Source: JBBKXP01 sp038323615
GTDB lineage: Bacteria; Pseudomonadota; Alphaproteobacteria; Rhodobacterales; Rhodobacteraceae
Direction: 5' to 3'
DNA length: 23,345 bases
Assembly (NCBI GenBank): GCA_038323615.1
Contig: JBBQHC010000034.1
Coordinates: 1-23,345, forward strand
Shown: positions 1 through 5,861 of the stretch, one piece after another
Layout: every line of letters starts with the position of its first letter
Numbering within the stretch: position 1 is the stretch's first letter
Program-made: the position numbers and the translations under genes
Notes under the pieces: model-generated
What the model saw: only the letters and a program-made list of their open reading frames with translations
What the model was told of the DNA's origin: nothing
Database searches by the model: none

Positions 1-1
1 G

Positions 2-2113
2 AAGTCGCGTATTGGTGGGCTATTGGGCGAGGCGGTCGAGGGGATGCCGTGGCTGGGCACCTTCCATTCGATCTGCGTCAAACTGCTGCGCCGCCACGCC
101 GAACTGGTTGGCCTGAAAAGCAATTTTACCATTCTGGACACCGACGACCAGATCCGCCTGCTGAAACAACTGCTGGCGGCGTCCAATATCGACGACAAAC
201 GCTGGCCCGCCCGGATGCTGGCCGGGATCATCGACAACTGGAAGAACCGGGCGTGGACGCCTGACAAGGTGCCGGTGGCCGAAAGCGGCGCCTTCGATCA
301 CAAGGGGGTGGAGCTTTACGCCGCCTATCAGCGTCGCCTGCTGGAGCTGAACGCCACCGATTTCGGCGACCTGCTGCTGCATGTGGTGACGATATTCCAG
401 ACCCACGACGATGTGCTGAAGCAGTATCAACGCTGGTTCCGCTACATTCTGGTGGACGAATATCAGGACACCAACGTCGCCCAATATCTGTGGCTGCGGC
501 TGCTGGCGGCGGATCACAAGAACATCTGCTGTGTGGGTGACGACGACCAGTCGATCTATGGCTGGCGCGGCGCCGAGGTGGGCAATATCCTGCGGTTCGA
601 ACAGGATTTTCCGGGCGCTGTGGTGATCCGGCTGGAGCAGAATTACCGCTCCACCCCGCACATTCTGGCCGCCGCGTCGGGCGTGATCGCTGGTAACAAA
701 GGGCGGTTGGGCAAGACGTTGTGGACCGAGGCGACGACGGGCGAGAAACTCCGCCTGATTGGCCATTGGGACGGCGAGGAAGAGGCCCGCTGGATTGGCG
801 AAGAAATCGAGGCGATGCAGCGCGGCACCCGTGGGATGGACGCGTTGGGTCTAGATTCGATGGCGATTCTGGTCCGTGCCAGCCACCAGATGCGCGCCTT
901 CGAGGATAGGTTCCTGACCATCGGACTGCCCTATCGCGTCATCGGCGGGCCGCGATTCTACGAACGGCTCGAAGTGCGCGATGCGATGGCCTATTTCCGC
1001 CTGGCCGTGTCGCCAGAGGACGATCTGGCGTTCGAGCGGATCGTGAACACCCCCAAACGCGGCCTTGGCGACAAGGCGGTGCAGACGATCCAGCGCACCG
1101 CCCGGCAGAACGGCGTGTCGCTGGTCGAAGGGGCGCGGATCGTCTGCAATGACCGCCTGCTGGGCGGCAAAGGTCTGGCCGAACTGGTGCAACTGGTGCA
1201 GGGGCTGGACCGTTGGCACGCACAGGTCGTGGCCGAGGCCGACACCCACGTCGAGCTGGCCGAGATGATTCTGGATGAGTCCGGCTATACCGGCCACTGG
1301 CAGAACGACAAGACACCCGAAGCGCCGGGGCGGCTGGAAAACCTCAAGGAATTGGTCAAGGCACTGGAAAATTTCGAGAACCTGCAAGGGTTTCTGGAAC
1401 ACGTTAGCCTGATCATGGACAACGAAACCGAGGAGGCGGGCGAAAAGGTCAGCATCATGACCCTGCACGCCGCCAAGGGGCTCGAGTTTCCGGCCGTGTT
1501 CCTGCCGGGGTGGGAGGACGGGCTGTTTCCCAGTCAGCGGTCAATGGACGAAAGCGGGCTGAAGGGGCTGGAGGAGGAGCGGCGGCTGGCTTACGTCGGG
1601 ATCACCCGGGCCGAGGAGCTTTGCACCATCAGTTTCGCCGCCAATCGCCGCGTCTATGGCCAATGGCAATCGGCGATGCCGTCGCGATTCATCGACGAGC
1701 TCCCCGTGGATCACGTCGAAGTGCTGACTCCGCCCGGCCTTTATGGTGGCGGCTACGGTGCGGCGGGCATGGCGGCCAGCGCCAATCCGGCCAGCGACGG
1801 CCAACATTCCGACCTGCACCGCCGTGTCGCCGAGGCGGACGGCTATAATTCGCCCGGCTGGAAACGCTTGCAGGCGCGGTCGCAGGTGCGCGGCATGGCG
1901 CAACCGTCCGAGGCCCGCAACATCACCATCGACCTTTCGGCGGTCAGTGCATTTACCCTCGGCGACCGGGTGTTCCACCAGAAATTCGGCTATGGCGAGG
2001 TGATGGGGATCGAGGGCGACAAGCTGGAGATTGAATTCGACGTCGCCGGGGCGAAACACGTGGTGGCGCGGTTTGTCGTCGGGGCGGCGCAGGCGGGGGA
2101 TGTGCCGTTTTAG
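2..2113 (+). CDS. uvrD: UvrD/PcrA-family ATP-dependent DNA helicase (3' part; 5' end outside window)
   Basis: This is a superfamily 1A 3'-5' DNA helicase acting in nucleotide excision and mismatch repair. The frame is open from the first bases and enters in the middle of the protein (visible start KSRIGGLLGEAVEGMPWLGTF), so the N-terminal Walker A motif is missing because the window begins here, not because the gene is broken. Visible motifs in order are: motif II VDEYQDT (about 451-473), motif III GDDDQSIYGWRG (about 537-572), motif IV NYRS (about 642-653), motif V in SIMTLHAAKGLEFPAVF (about 1450-1500), and motif VI RRLAYVGITRAE (about 1582-1617). The C-terminal part (about 1960-2090; GDRVFHQKFGYGEV) is the small Tudor-like domain typical of PcrA/UvrD that contacts RNA polymerase. 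The helicase family is certain. The choice of uvrD rather than pcrA is naming convention. It converges on the LysE-type gene. Confidence 0.95.
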   Translation, partial: KSRIGGLLGEAVEGMPWLGTFHSICVKLLRRHAELVGLKSNFTILDTDDQIRLLKQLLAASNIDDKRWPARMLAGIIDNWKNRAWTPDKVPVAESGAFDHKGVELYAAYQRRLLELNATDFGDLLLHVVTIFQTHDDVLKQYQRWFRYILVDEYQDTNVAQYLWLRLLAADHKNICCVGDDDQSIYGWRGAEVGNILRFEQDFPGAVVIRLEQNYRSTPHILAAASGVIAGNKGRLGKTLWTEATTGEKLRLIGHWDGEEEARWIGEEIEAMQRGTRGMDALGLDSMAILVRASHQMRAFEDRFLTIGLPYRVIGGPRFYERLEVRDAMAYFRLAVSPEDDLAFERIVNTPKRGLGDKAVQTIQRTARQNGVSLVEGARIVCNDRLLGGKGLAELVQLVQGLDRWHAQVVAEADTHVELAEMILDESGYTGHWQNDKTPEAPGRLENLKELVKALENFENLQGFLEHVSLIMDNETEEAGEKVSIMTLHAAKGLEFPAVFLPGWEDGLFPSQRSMDESGLKGLEEERRLAYVGITRAEELCTISFAANRRVYGQWQSAMPSRFIDELPVDHVEVLTPPGLYGGGYGAAGMAASANPASDGQHSDLHRRVAEADGYNSPGWKRLQARSQVRGMAQPSEARNITIDLSAVSAFTLGDRVFHQKFGYGEVMGIEGDKLEIEFDVAGAKHVVARFVVGAAQAGDVPF

Positions 2114-2145
2114 CCGATAGCGTGGCATATGCGGCAGATCGCAGA

Positions 2146-2163
2146 GCCTCCGGCGGGAGTTTT
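2146..2163 (+). terminator. Possible intrinsic terminator after the helicase gene
   Basis: Thirty-odd bases after the helicase stop there is a short GC hairpin, CTCC-GGCG-GGAG, directly followed by TTTT. The stem is only 4 bp, so this is a weak prediction. A run of this type (CCTCCGGCGGGRG plus T tract) is, from memory, common after genes in Rhodobacterales. It lies in the convergent gap between the helicase and the LysE-type gene. Confidence 0.4.
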
Positions 2164-2185
2164 AGGGACCAGAGAAGCTGATTGG

Positions 2186-2806
2186 TCATATGGGATGCCG
2201 CAGGATCGGCCACAGCGATGCCACCAGCAGCACTGCCATCGTCACGTTGAACGCCCGCAACCGTCCCGGTCTGGTCAGGAATCGCCGCATCTGTTGGCCC
2301 AGCACCGTCCAGACCGTGATCGACGGCAAGTTGGTGCAGGCAAACACCAGCGCGACGATCAGCACATTGCGCAGATCATGCCCCACCGCATAGACGGTGA
2401 TCGCCGTCAGGGCCATGAACCATGCCTTGGGGTTGACCCACTGGAACCCCGCTGCCTGTAGAAACGTGAATGGCTGCCCGCCGGTTTCCGGGGCATTCGG
2501 GGCTTTAGGCGCCGCGTTGGCGATTTTCCATGCCAGATACAGCAGATAGACGACAGCCAGAACCTTCATCGCGGTCAGAATTGCCGGAAAGGCGACGAAC
2601 ACCTGCACGAGGCCAGCCCCCAGCAGGATCACCATGAACGAATGGCCGACGCTGATGCCCAGCATATGCGGCACGGTCCGCCGGAAACCGAAATTCGCGC
2701 CCGAAGCCAAAAGCATCATGTTGTTCGGCCCCGGTGTGATCGACGACACAAAGGCGAACTGGACAAGGGCGACGAGAATTGCGCTGGTCATGGCCGTATC
2801 TGACAT
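2186..2806 (-). CDS. LysE/RhtB-family amino-acid exporter
   Basis: Small inner-membrane exporter of about 206 aa, the usual length for the LysE/RhtB family, which export amino acids or related metabolites. The signature SITPGPNNMMLLASGANFG sits in the first helix region, followed by alternating hydrophobic segments and the mid-protein FQWVNPKAW motif shared by this family. The start at 2806 (MSDTAMTSA) is chosen because the protein then begins just before the first helix; an internal ATG at 2791 is an alternative. Neither has a clear Shine-Dalgarno sequence. Continuing the frame further upstream would translate the RNA hairpin array and is not credible. The gene is 38 bp downstream of the last hairpin on the same strand, so readthrough from the DUF1127/hairpin transcript could contribute to its expression. 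The substrate cannot be told from sequence. Confidence 0.88.
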   Translation of the reverse strand: MSDTAMTSAILVALVQFAFVSSITPGPNNMMLLASGANFGFRRTVPHMLGISVGHSFMVILLGAGLVQVFVAFPAILTAMKVLAVVYLLYLAWKIANAAPKAPNAPETGGQPFTFLQAAGFQWVNPKAWFMALTAITVYAVGHDLRNVLIVALVFACTNLPSITVWTVLGQQMRRFLTRPGRLRAFNVTMAVLLVASLWPILRHPI

Positions 2807-2843
2807 AGCGCCCGACGCGCTGGCAACCTGTTCCAGAAACAGA

Positions 2844-2879
2844 AACGGCGACGCCCGGGAGGAGGTGGGCGTCGCCGTT
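2844..2879 (-). terminator. Array hairpin 6, perfect 13-bp stem; probable terminator of the array
   Basis: Minus strand: a perfect 13-bp stem, AACGGCGACGCCC with its complement, around the loop ACCUCCUCCC. It is the strongest stem of the six, it is last, and it is followed by the U-rich GUUUCUGUUUCU. It therefore probably combines the loop motif with a Rho-independent terminator role. Leaky termination would feed the LysE-type gene 38 bp further on. Confidence 0.65.
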
Positions 2880-2886
2880 CTGATGT

Positions 2887-2920
2887 CACGGAGCCTCGGG
2901 GAGGAGGTCGAGTATCCGTG
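2887..2920 (-). repeat. Array hairpin 5, 6+4-bp stem, loop ACCUCCUCCC
   Basis: Minus strand: CACGGA pairs with UCCGUG and CUCG with CGAG, separated by a symmetric 2x2 internal loop (UA opposite GC). The loop is ACCUCCUCCC. It lies 13 nt after hairpin 4. Confidence 0.8.
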
Positions 2921-2933
2921 CCTTGGTCCTAAT

Positions 2934-2971
2934 GGCGGTCCAAACCTCGGGAGGAGGTAAGGCGGGCCGCC
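2934..2971 (-). repeat. Array hairpin 4, interrupted stem, loop ACCUCCUCCC
   Basis: Minus strand: GGCGG pairs with CCGCC, CC with GG, and CCUU with GAGG (one G-U pair), separated by small internal loops. The apical loop is ACCUCCUCCC. It opens the second group after a 50-nt spacer (2972-3021) that contains only a small hairpin, CCGAC-CCA-GUCGG, without the loop motif. Confidence 0.7.
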
Positions 2972-3021
2972 CAGGTCACGCATGCGCCGACTGGGTCGGT
3001 CACAGCGGTAAAAGTCAAAGC

Positions 3022-3051
3022 GGCGGCATTCGGGAGGAGGTGAACGCCGCC
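3022..3051 (-). repeat. Array hairpin 3, perfect 10-bp stem, loop ACCUCCUCCC
   Basis: Minus strand: GGCGGCGUUC pairs with GAAUGCCGCC with one G-U pair. The loop plus the two bases before it reads UCACCUCCU, nine bases identical to the usual 16S rRNA 3' tail. It lies 7 nt after hairpin 2 and closes the first group of three. Confidence 0.82.
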
Positions 3052-3058
3052 ACCTTTG

Positions 3059-3094
3059 CCGCCAGTTGCCCGGGAGGAGGTGGGCGTGTGGCGG
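3059..3094 (-). repeat. Array hairpin 2, 6+4-bp stem, loop ACCUCCUCCC
   Basis: Minus strand: CCGCCA pairs with UGGCGG and GCCC with GGGC, separated by a symmetric 3x3 internal loop. The 10-nt loop is ACCUCCUCCC. It lies 7 nt after hairpin 1. Confidence 0.8.
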
Positions 3095-3101
3095 TATTTC
3101 A

Positions 3102-3131
3102 GGACCCCAAATTAGGGAGGAGGAGGGGCCC
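3102..3131 (-). repeat. Array hairpin 1 (first after DUF1127), 7-bp stem, extended loop
   Basis: Read on the minus strand: stem GGGCCCC with GGGGUCC (one G-U pair), and a 16-nt loop containing CCUCCUCCUCCC, one CCU longer than the others. It begins 11 nt after the DUF1127 stop codon. Confidence 0.75.
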
Positions 3132-3142
3132 CGAACCCGTGA

Positions 3143-3358
3143 TTACTTTCCGTAGGCCGCTTCGAGCGCGATCGCCTCGATCATGCCGCGGGCGATGCCG
3201 ATGTCGGCAAGGTCGCGGTCACTCATCGCGGCCAGTTCGGAAACTGTCTGGCGATAGACGCTCAGTTTTGCGCTGCGGTCGGCCAGTTCGGCCCGGAATG
3301 TGTTAAAGCGTTCCACCAGGCCAAAGCCGGCGACGCGGGTCGTGTTTGCATAAGCCAT
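3143..3358 (-). CDS. ccaF1: Small DUF1127 protein, CcaF1-like RNA-binding protein
   Basis: A 71-aa basic/amphipathic protein with the DUF1127 signature in its second half (YRQTVSELAAMSDRDLADIG, then a short helix ending LEAAYGK). Length and sequence match the R. sphaeroides protein CcaF1 as I recall it. That protein binds RNA and takes part in maturation of the CcsR RNAs encoded directly downstream. The same gene-plus-hairpins arrangement is seen here, with hairpin 1 starting 11 nt after the stop, which strongly supports the assignment. The ATG at 3358 is preceded by AAGAGAGAATAAC, an acceptable ribosome binding site. A candidate RpoH-type promoter lies about 60-90 bp upstream. The DUF1127 call is firm; the CcaF1 name rests on context plus remembered similarity. 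Confidence 0.88.
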   Translation of the reverse strand: MAYANTTRVAGFGLVERFNTFRAELADRSAKLSVYRQTVSELAAMSDRDLADIGIARGMIEAIALEAAYGK

Positions 3359-3420
3359 GTTATTCTCTCTTTCGGTTCTGCTCTGTTTGCGGCGCCTTCA
3401 TGTTAGCGCTCTCGCCTTCC

Positions 3421-3450
3421 ATATTTGGGGTAATGCTGCAGATGCACAAT
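3421..3450 (-). promoter_or_regulatory. Candidate RpoH-type promoter of the DUF1127/sRNA unit
   Basis: On the minus strand, TTGTGC is followed after 13 bases by CCCCAAATAT. This resembles the sigma-32 pattern (TTGAAA, 11-16 bases, CCCCATNT). The R. sphaeroides homologue is known to be driven by RpoHI/RpoHII. The -10-like half is good and the -35-like half is imperfect. Transcription would start roughly 55 nt before the DUF1127 start codon. Confidence 0.45.
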
Positions 3451-3628
3451 ACATCGATTAAACAATGCTGCTATGCAGCGAACGCATAGGAAAAGCGGTT
3501 AAATTTCATGCAGTTGTCGCAAAATTGTGATGTGACGTAGGGTCGTCTTGCGCTTTGCCTAAAACTTGGCGACACCTGTTGAGGTCTGCCTGTCTCTTGG
3601 GCGAAATGAAAACGTGACGGGAAAAATC

Positions 3629-4702
3629 ATGGGCGTGACACGCGAAACGATTCTGGATGCTTTGCGACGTCTGACCTTGCCCGACGGGGCCGATCTGGTC
3701 GGTGGCGACATGATCCGCGCCCTGACGATTGACGGGGATTCGGTGCGTTTTGTCATCGAAGCCCCCGATCCCGAAACCGCCGCCCGGATGGACGGCATCC
3801 GCCGCGCCGCCGAGGCGACGGTGGCCGCGATTCCCGGCGTCGGCGCGGTTTCAGTGATTCTGACAGCGCATGGCCCTGCCGCGAAACCCGGCCCACCGCC
3901 CAGCCTGAAAATCGGCGGTCACCCGAAACCGCAGGCGGGGCCGGAACCTGTGGCGGGGGTGGACCGCATTTTGGCCATCGCATCGGGTAAGGGCGGCGTC
4001 GGCAAATCGACCGTTGCGTCGAACCTTGCCGTCGCGCTGGCGCGGCAGGGTCGGTGGGTCGGGCTGCTTGACGCCGATATCTATGGCCCGAGCCAGCCGC
4101 GGATGATGGGGGTCAGCAAACGGCCCGCGTCACCCGACGGCAAGACGATCATTCCGTTGCACGCCCACGGCGTCACGATGATGTCGATCGGCCTGATGAT
4201 GGACCCCGACAAAGCGATCGTCTGGCGCGGTCCGATGCTGATGGGGGCCTTGCAGCAGATGCTGGGGCAGGTGGAATGGGGCAAGCTCGACGTGCTGATC
4301 GTCGATCTGCCGCCCGGCACCGGCGACGTGCAACTGACTCTGTGCCAGAAAACCCGGCTGACCGGGGCGATTGTCGTCAGCACGCCGCAGGACGTGGCGC
4401 TGCTGGATGCCCGCAAGGCACTGGATATGTTCCGCACGCTGAACACACCGGTTCTGGGCCTGATCGAGAATATGTCGACATATATATGTCCGAACTGCGG
4501 GCACGAGGCGCATATCTTTGGCCACGGCGGCGTGCAGGCCGAGGCGGTCAAGCTCGGGCTGCCGTTTCTGGCGGCCCTGCCGATCGATCTTGAAACGCGG
4601 TTGGCGGGCGATGCCGGGACGCCGGTGGCGGCGGGACAGGGCGCGATGGCGGATGCCTATGCGCAGCTGGCCAAGGGACTGATCGCGGGCGGGATTGCCT
4701 GA
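3629..4702 (+). CDS. apbC: Mrp/ApbC-type P-loop ATPase, iron-sulfur cluster carrier
   Basis: A 357-aa member of the Mrp/NBP35 family, cytoplasmic ATPases that bind and hand over [4Fe-4S] clusters. The N-terminal 80 residues form a DUF59/MIP18-like domain (TRETILDALRRLTLPDGADL). After a Pro/Gly linker comes the deviant Walker A motif GKGGVGKST at residues 120-128, with the family's DADIYGPSQPRMMG shortly after. The metal-binding CPNC motif is present (Cys287 and Cys290, CPNCGHEAHIFG). The start at 3629 (MGVTRETIL) fits the family; the frame stays open upstream to a TTG at 3566, but those 21 residues have no family match that I recognise. The gene is transcribed away from the DUF1127 unit, with 270 bp between the two start codons. 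It stands alone, followed by a long gene-free gap. Confidence 0.93.
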   Translation: MGVTRETILDALRRLTLPDGADLVGGDMIRALTIDGDSVRFVIEAPDPETAARMDGIRRAAEATVAAIPGVGAVSVILTAHGPAAKPGPPPSLKIGGHPKPQAGPEPVAGVDRILAIASGKGGVGKSTVASNLAVALARQGRWVGLLDADIYGPSQPRMMGVSKRPASPDGKTIIPLHAHGVTMMSIGLMMDPDKAIVWRGPMLMGALQQMLGQVEWGKLDVLIVDLPPGTGDVQLTLCQKTRLTGAIVVSTPQDVALLDARKALDMFRTLNTPVLGLIENMSTYICPNCGHEAHIFGHGGVQAEAVKLGLPFLAALPIDLETRLAGDAGTPVAAGQGAMADAYAQLAKGLIAGGIA

Positions 4703-4778
4703 CGCGTCTGGGACTGTCTGGAACCTGACCGCGAAAACCGGTCCCAACCGTCGCACTGGCGGGATCGGTGGCGCTGAT

Positions 4779-4800
4779 CGAATCACTCAGTCGTGATTCG
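4779..4800. promoter_or_regulatory. Palindrome with paired GANTC (CcrM-type) sites
   Basis: CGAATCAC, six bases, then GTGATTCG: a perfect 8-bp inverted repeat. Each arm contains a GANTC, the target of the alphaproteobacterial cell-cycle methylase CcrM. GcrA-type regulation at methylated GANTC is known in Caulobacter. A role here is inference. Confidence 0.4.
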
Positions 4801-5023
4801 TGCGTGAATTCAGATAAATCGTGCAATTCCCGATCAAGTTTTCGCGTCGCGATCAAGTGTTTCATGTCGCTTGCGCGCATATTAAGAAATCGTGCGCTGC
4901 AAGTGCGCCACATCTGATATGCGATTTATACACTATATATAGTCATGGAAATTTAACTCGTCACAAAACCTGCCAAAAATTGGCTGGTTTACTGCGCCTA
5001 TCCGGCTCACTTGCAAATCCATG

Positions 5024-5043
5024 AGTTCCATTAAGTTCCATAA
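5024..5043. repeat. Two tandem 10-bp repeats upstream of mraZ
   Basis: AGTTCCATTA is followed immediately by AGTTCCATAA. Read on the minus strand this gives TGGAA at a 10-bp spacing, with a further TGGAT nine bases on. The spacing recalls the 10-bp spacing of MraZ boxes in other bacteria, but the bases differ from the TGGGN core, so an operator role is only a suggestion. Confidence 0.35.
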
Positions 5044-5256
5044 AGACCCAGAAAATGGTTGCCTGACCCAGCCCCAATCTGCCAGTAATGAGCCACGGTA
5101 AGACGGGAACACGATCAAGGGGCGATCAAGAACCCCAGAGGCAAAAGCAGCTTTCATACAGGCACCCGCCTTACCGTACGACATCCGGCGCGCGAGCGAG
5201 CAGACATCCCCCCAGGTGGCGCGCGCAGTCGGACTAGCCCGGAAACGGGACGAAAG

Positions 5257-5292
5257 TGGCGGTTTGGGCAGTGGCAGCAGCTCAAACCGCCA
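5257..5292 (+). terminator. 13-bp stem-loop with T tract 60 bp before mraZ (terminator or leader structure)
   Basis: TGGCGGTTTGGGC pairs with GCTCAAACCGCCA around a 10-nt loop (AGTGGCAGCA), followed by TTTTCACA. The single G-U pair is valid only on plus-strand RNA, so the plus strand is the likely transcript. It may stop transcription from the gene-free region, or act as an attenuator in the mraZ leader if the promoter is further upstream. Confidence 0.5.
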
Positions 5293-5351
5293 TTTTCACA
5301 TCTGACACATGAATTTTTCGGGGGGGCGGACAGCAAAGGGGCCGCGGGACA

Positions 5352-5858
5352 GTGGTGCCGAGTTTCACAGGCGAATACACCCAGCGGGTGGACGGCAAGG
5401 GACGCATGTCGATCCCGGCCGATTTTCGTCGTGTCCTCGAAGCCGGTGATCCGACCTGGTCCGACGGCAATTCACCCAAGCTCAAGGTCGTTTACGGCGA
5501 CCATCTGATCGAAGTGCTGCACGTCTATACGATGGACGCCTTCAACGACATCGCGGCTGCGATCCAGGCAATGCCGCGCGGCAATCCGGACCGCCGCCAG
5601 CTCCAGCGCCTGTTTCTGGGGCAGTCCCTGACCGGCGAGGTCGACAAAGACGGCCGCTGCGTGATTCCGATCAAGCAGCGCGAAAAGATCGGCCTTGTCG
5701 ATGGCGAGGTGTTTTTCAGCGGCGCGGGCGAGTATTTCGAAATCTGGAAGGCCGAGACCTTTGCCAAAACCGAGGGTCGGGCGACCGCAGATTGGTTGAA
5801 GGACAAGCCGCAAGGCTATGATCCTTTGGTTCTTTTAGACCAAACGCGAGGCGAATAG
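5352..5858 (+). CDS. mraZ: MraZ, AbrB-like transcriptional regulator of the dcw cluster
   Basis: A 168-aa protein with two SpoVT/AbrB-type beta domains, each carrying the MraZ core: VDGKGRMSIPADFRR at residues 13-27 and VDKDGRCVIPIKQREKIGL at residues 97-115. MraZ forms ring-shaped oligomers and represses its own operon in Escherichia coli. It is slightly longer than the E. coli protein (152 aa). There is no ATG; translation starts at one of two adjacent GTG codons (5352 or 5355), with AAGGGG at 5336-5341 as ribosome binding site. It is the first gene of the cluster, and rsmH follows after 3 bp. I see no clean triple TGGGN operator upstream. Confidence 0.93.
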   Translation: MVPSFTGEYTQRVDGKGRMSIPADFRRVLEAGDPTWSDGNSPKLKVVYGDHLIEVLHVYTMDAFNDIAAAIQAMPRGNPDRRQLQRLFLGQSLTGEVDKDGRCVIPIKQREKIGLVDGEVFFSGAGEYFEIWKAETFAKTEGRATADWLKDKPQGYDPLVLLDQTRGE

Positions 5859-5861
5859 GGG

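Larger units (their letters stand above)
2844..3131 (-). ncRNA. CcsR/'cuckoo'-type sRNA array: six hairpins with CCUCCUCCC loops
   Basis: Downstream of the DUF1127 gene, on its strand, six stem-loops follow one another. Five have the identical 10-nt loop ACCUCCUCCC; the first has a longer loop with an extra CCU. Stems differ in sequence but pair well, and the G-U pairs are valid only on the minus-strand RNA, which fixes the transcribed strand. Known biology: in Rhodobacter sphaeroides the CcsR1-4 RNAs carry CCUCCUCCC loops, are cotranscribed with the DUF1127 gene ccaF1 from an RpoH-type promoter, and are processed from the common transcript. The wider family has been called cuckoo RNAs because the loops resemble the 16S rRNA anti-Shine-Dalgarno sequence. 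Here the hairpins form two groups of three, 3022-3131 and 2844-2971, separated by 50 nt. How they are cut into mature RNAs cannot be read from the sequence. Confidence 0.85.
4703..5351 (+). other. 649-bp gene-free region upstream of mraZ
   Basis: No convincing gene lies here. The stretch 4870-5060 is clearly richer in A and T than its surroundings. Features seen: a palindrome with two GANTC sites (4779-4800); the word CGATCAAG twice at 4831 and 4850 and twice more at 5112 and 5123; a perfect 12-bp palindrome ACTATATATAGT at 4932-4943; two tandem 10-bp units AGTTCCATTA/AGTTCCATAA at 5024-5043; and a 13-bp stem-loop at 5257-5292. I searched by eye for RNase P RNA, often placed near mraZ in relatives, and found none of its conserved segments. 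The main dcw promoter is probably here, but I cannot fix its position. Confidence 0.6.

Noticed and set aside
1..2113. Truncated helicase pseudogene lacking Walker A
   Set aside because: The frame is open to the window edge, so the missing N-terminus is explained by the window boundary.
2844..3131. CRISPR array
   Set aside because: Only the 10-nt loop word repeats; spacing is irregular (about 40-83 bp) and there are no long identical repeats or cas genes.
2923..3306. Plus-strand open frame across the GGGAGGAGGT repeats, with six apparent perfect Shine-Dalgarno sequences
   Set aside because: The purine runs are the complement of hairpin loops on the minus strand. Pairing and G-U positions fit minus-strand RNA, and the plus-strand protein is low-complexity Gly/Arg without family character.
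4933..5184. Minus-strand 83-aa open frame in the mraZ upstream gap
   Set aside because: No ribosome binding site, no recognisable domain, and it crosses the repeats; left as unlikely, though not excluded.
5256..5275. Classical MraZ boxes (TGGGN at 10-bp spacing) just before mraZ
   Set aside because: TGG triplets occur at 5257, 5265 and 5272, but spacing is 8 and 7 bases, not 10, and they lie within the stem-loop.
4703..5351. RNase P RNA gene, expected near mraZ in some alphaproteobacteria
   Set aside because: None of the conserved RNase P RNA segments (such as GAGGAAAGTCCGG) can be found on reading the gap.
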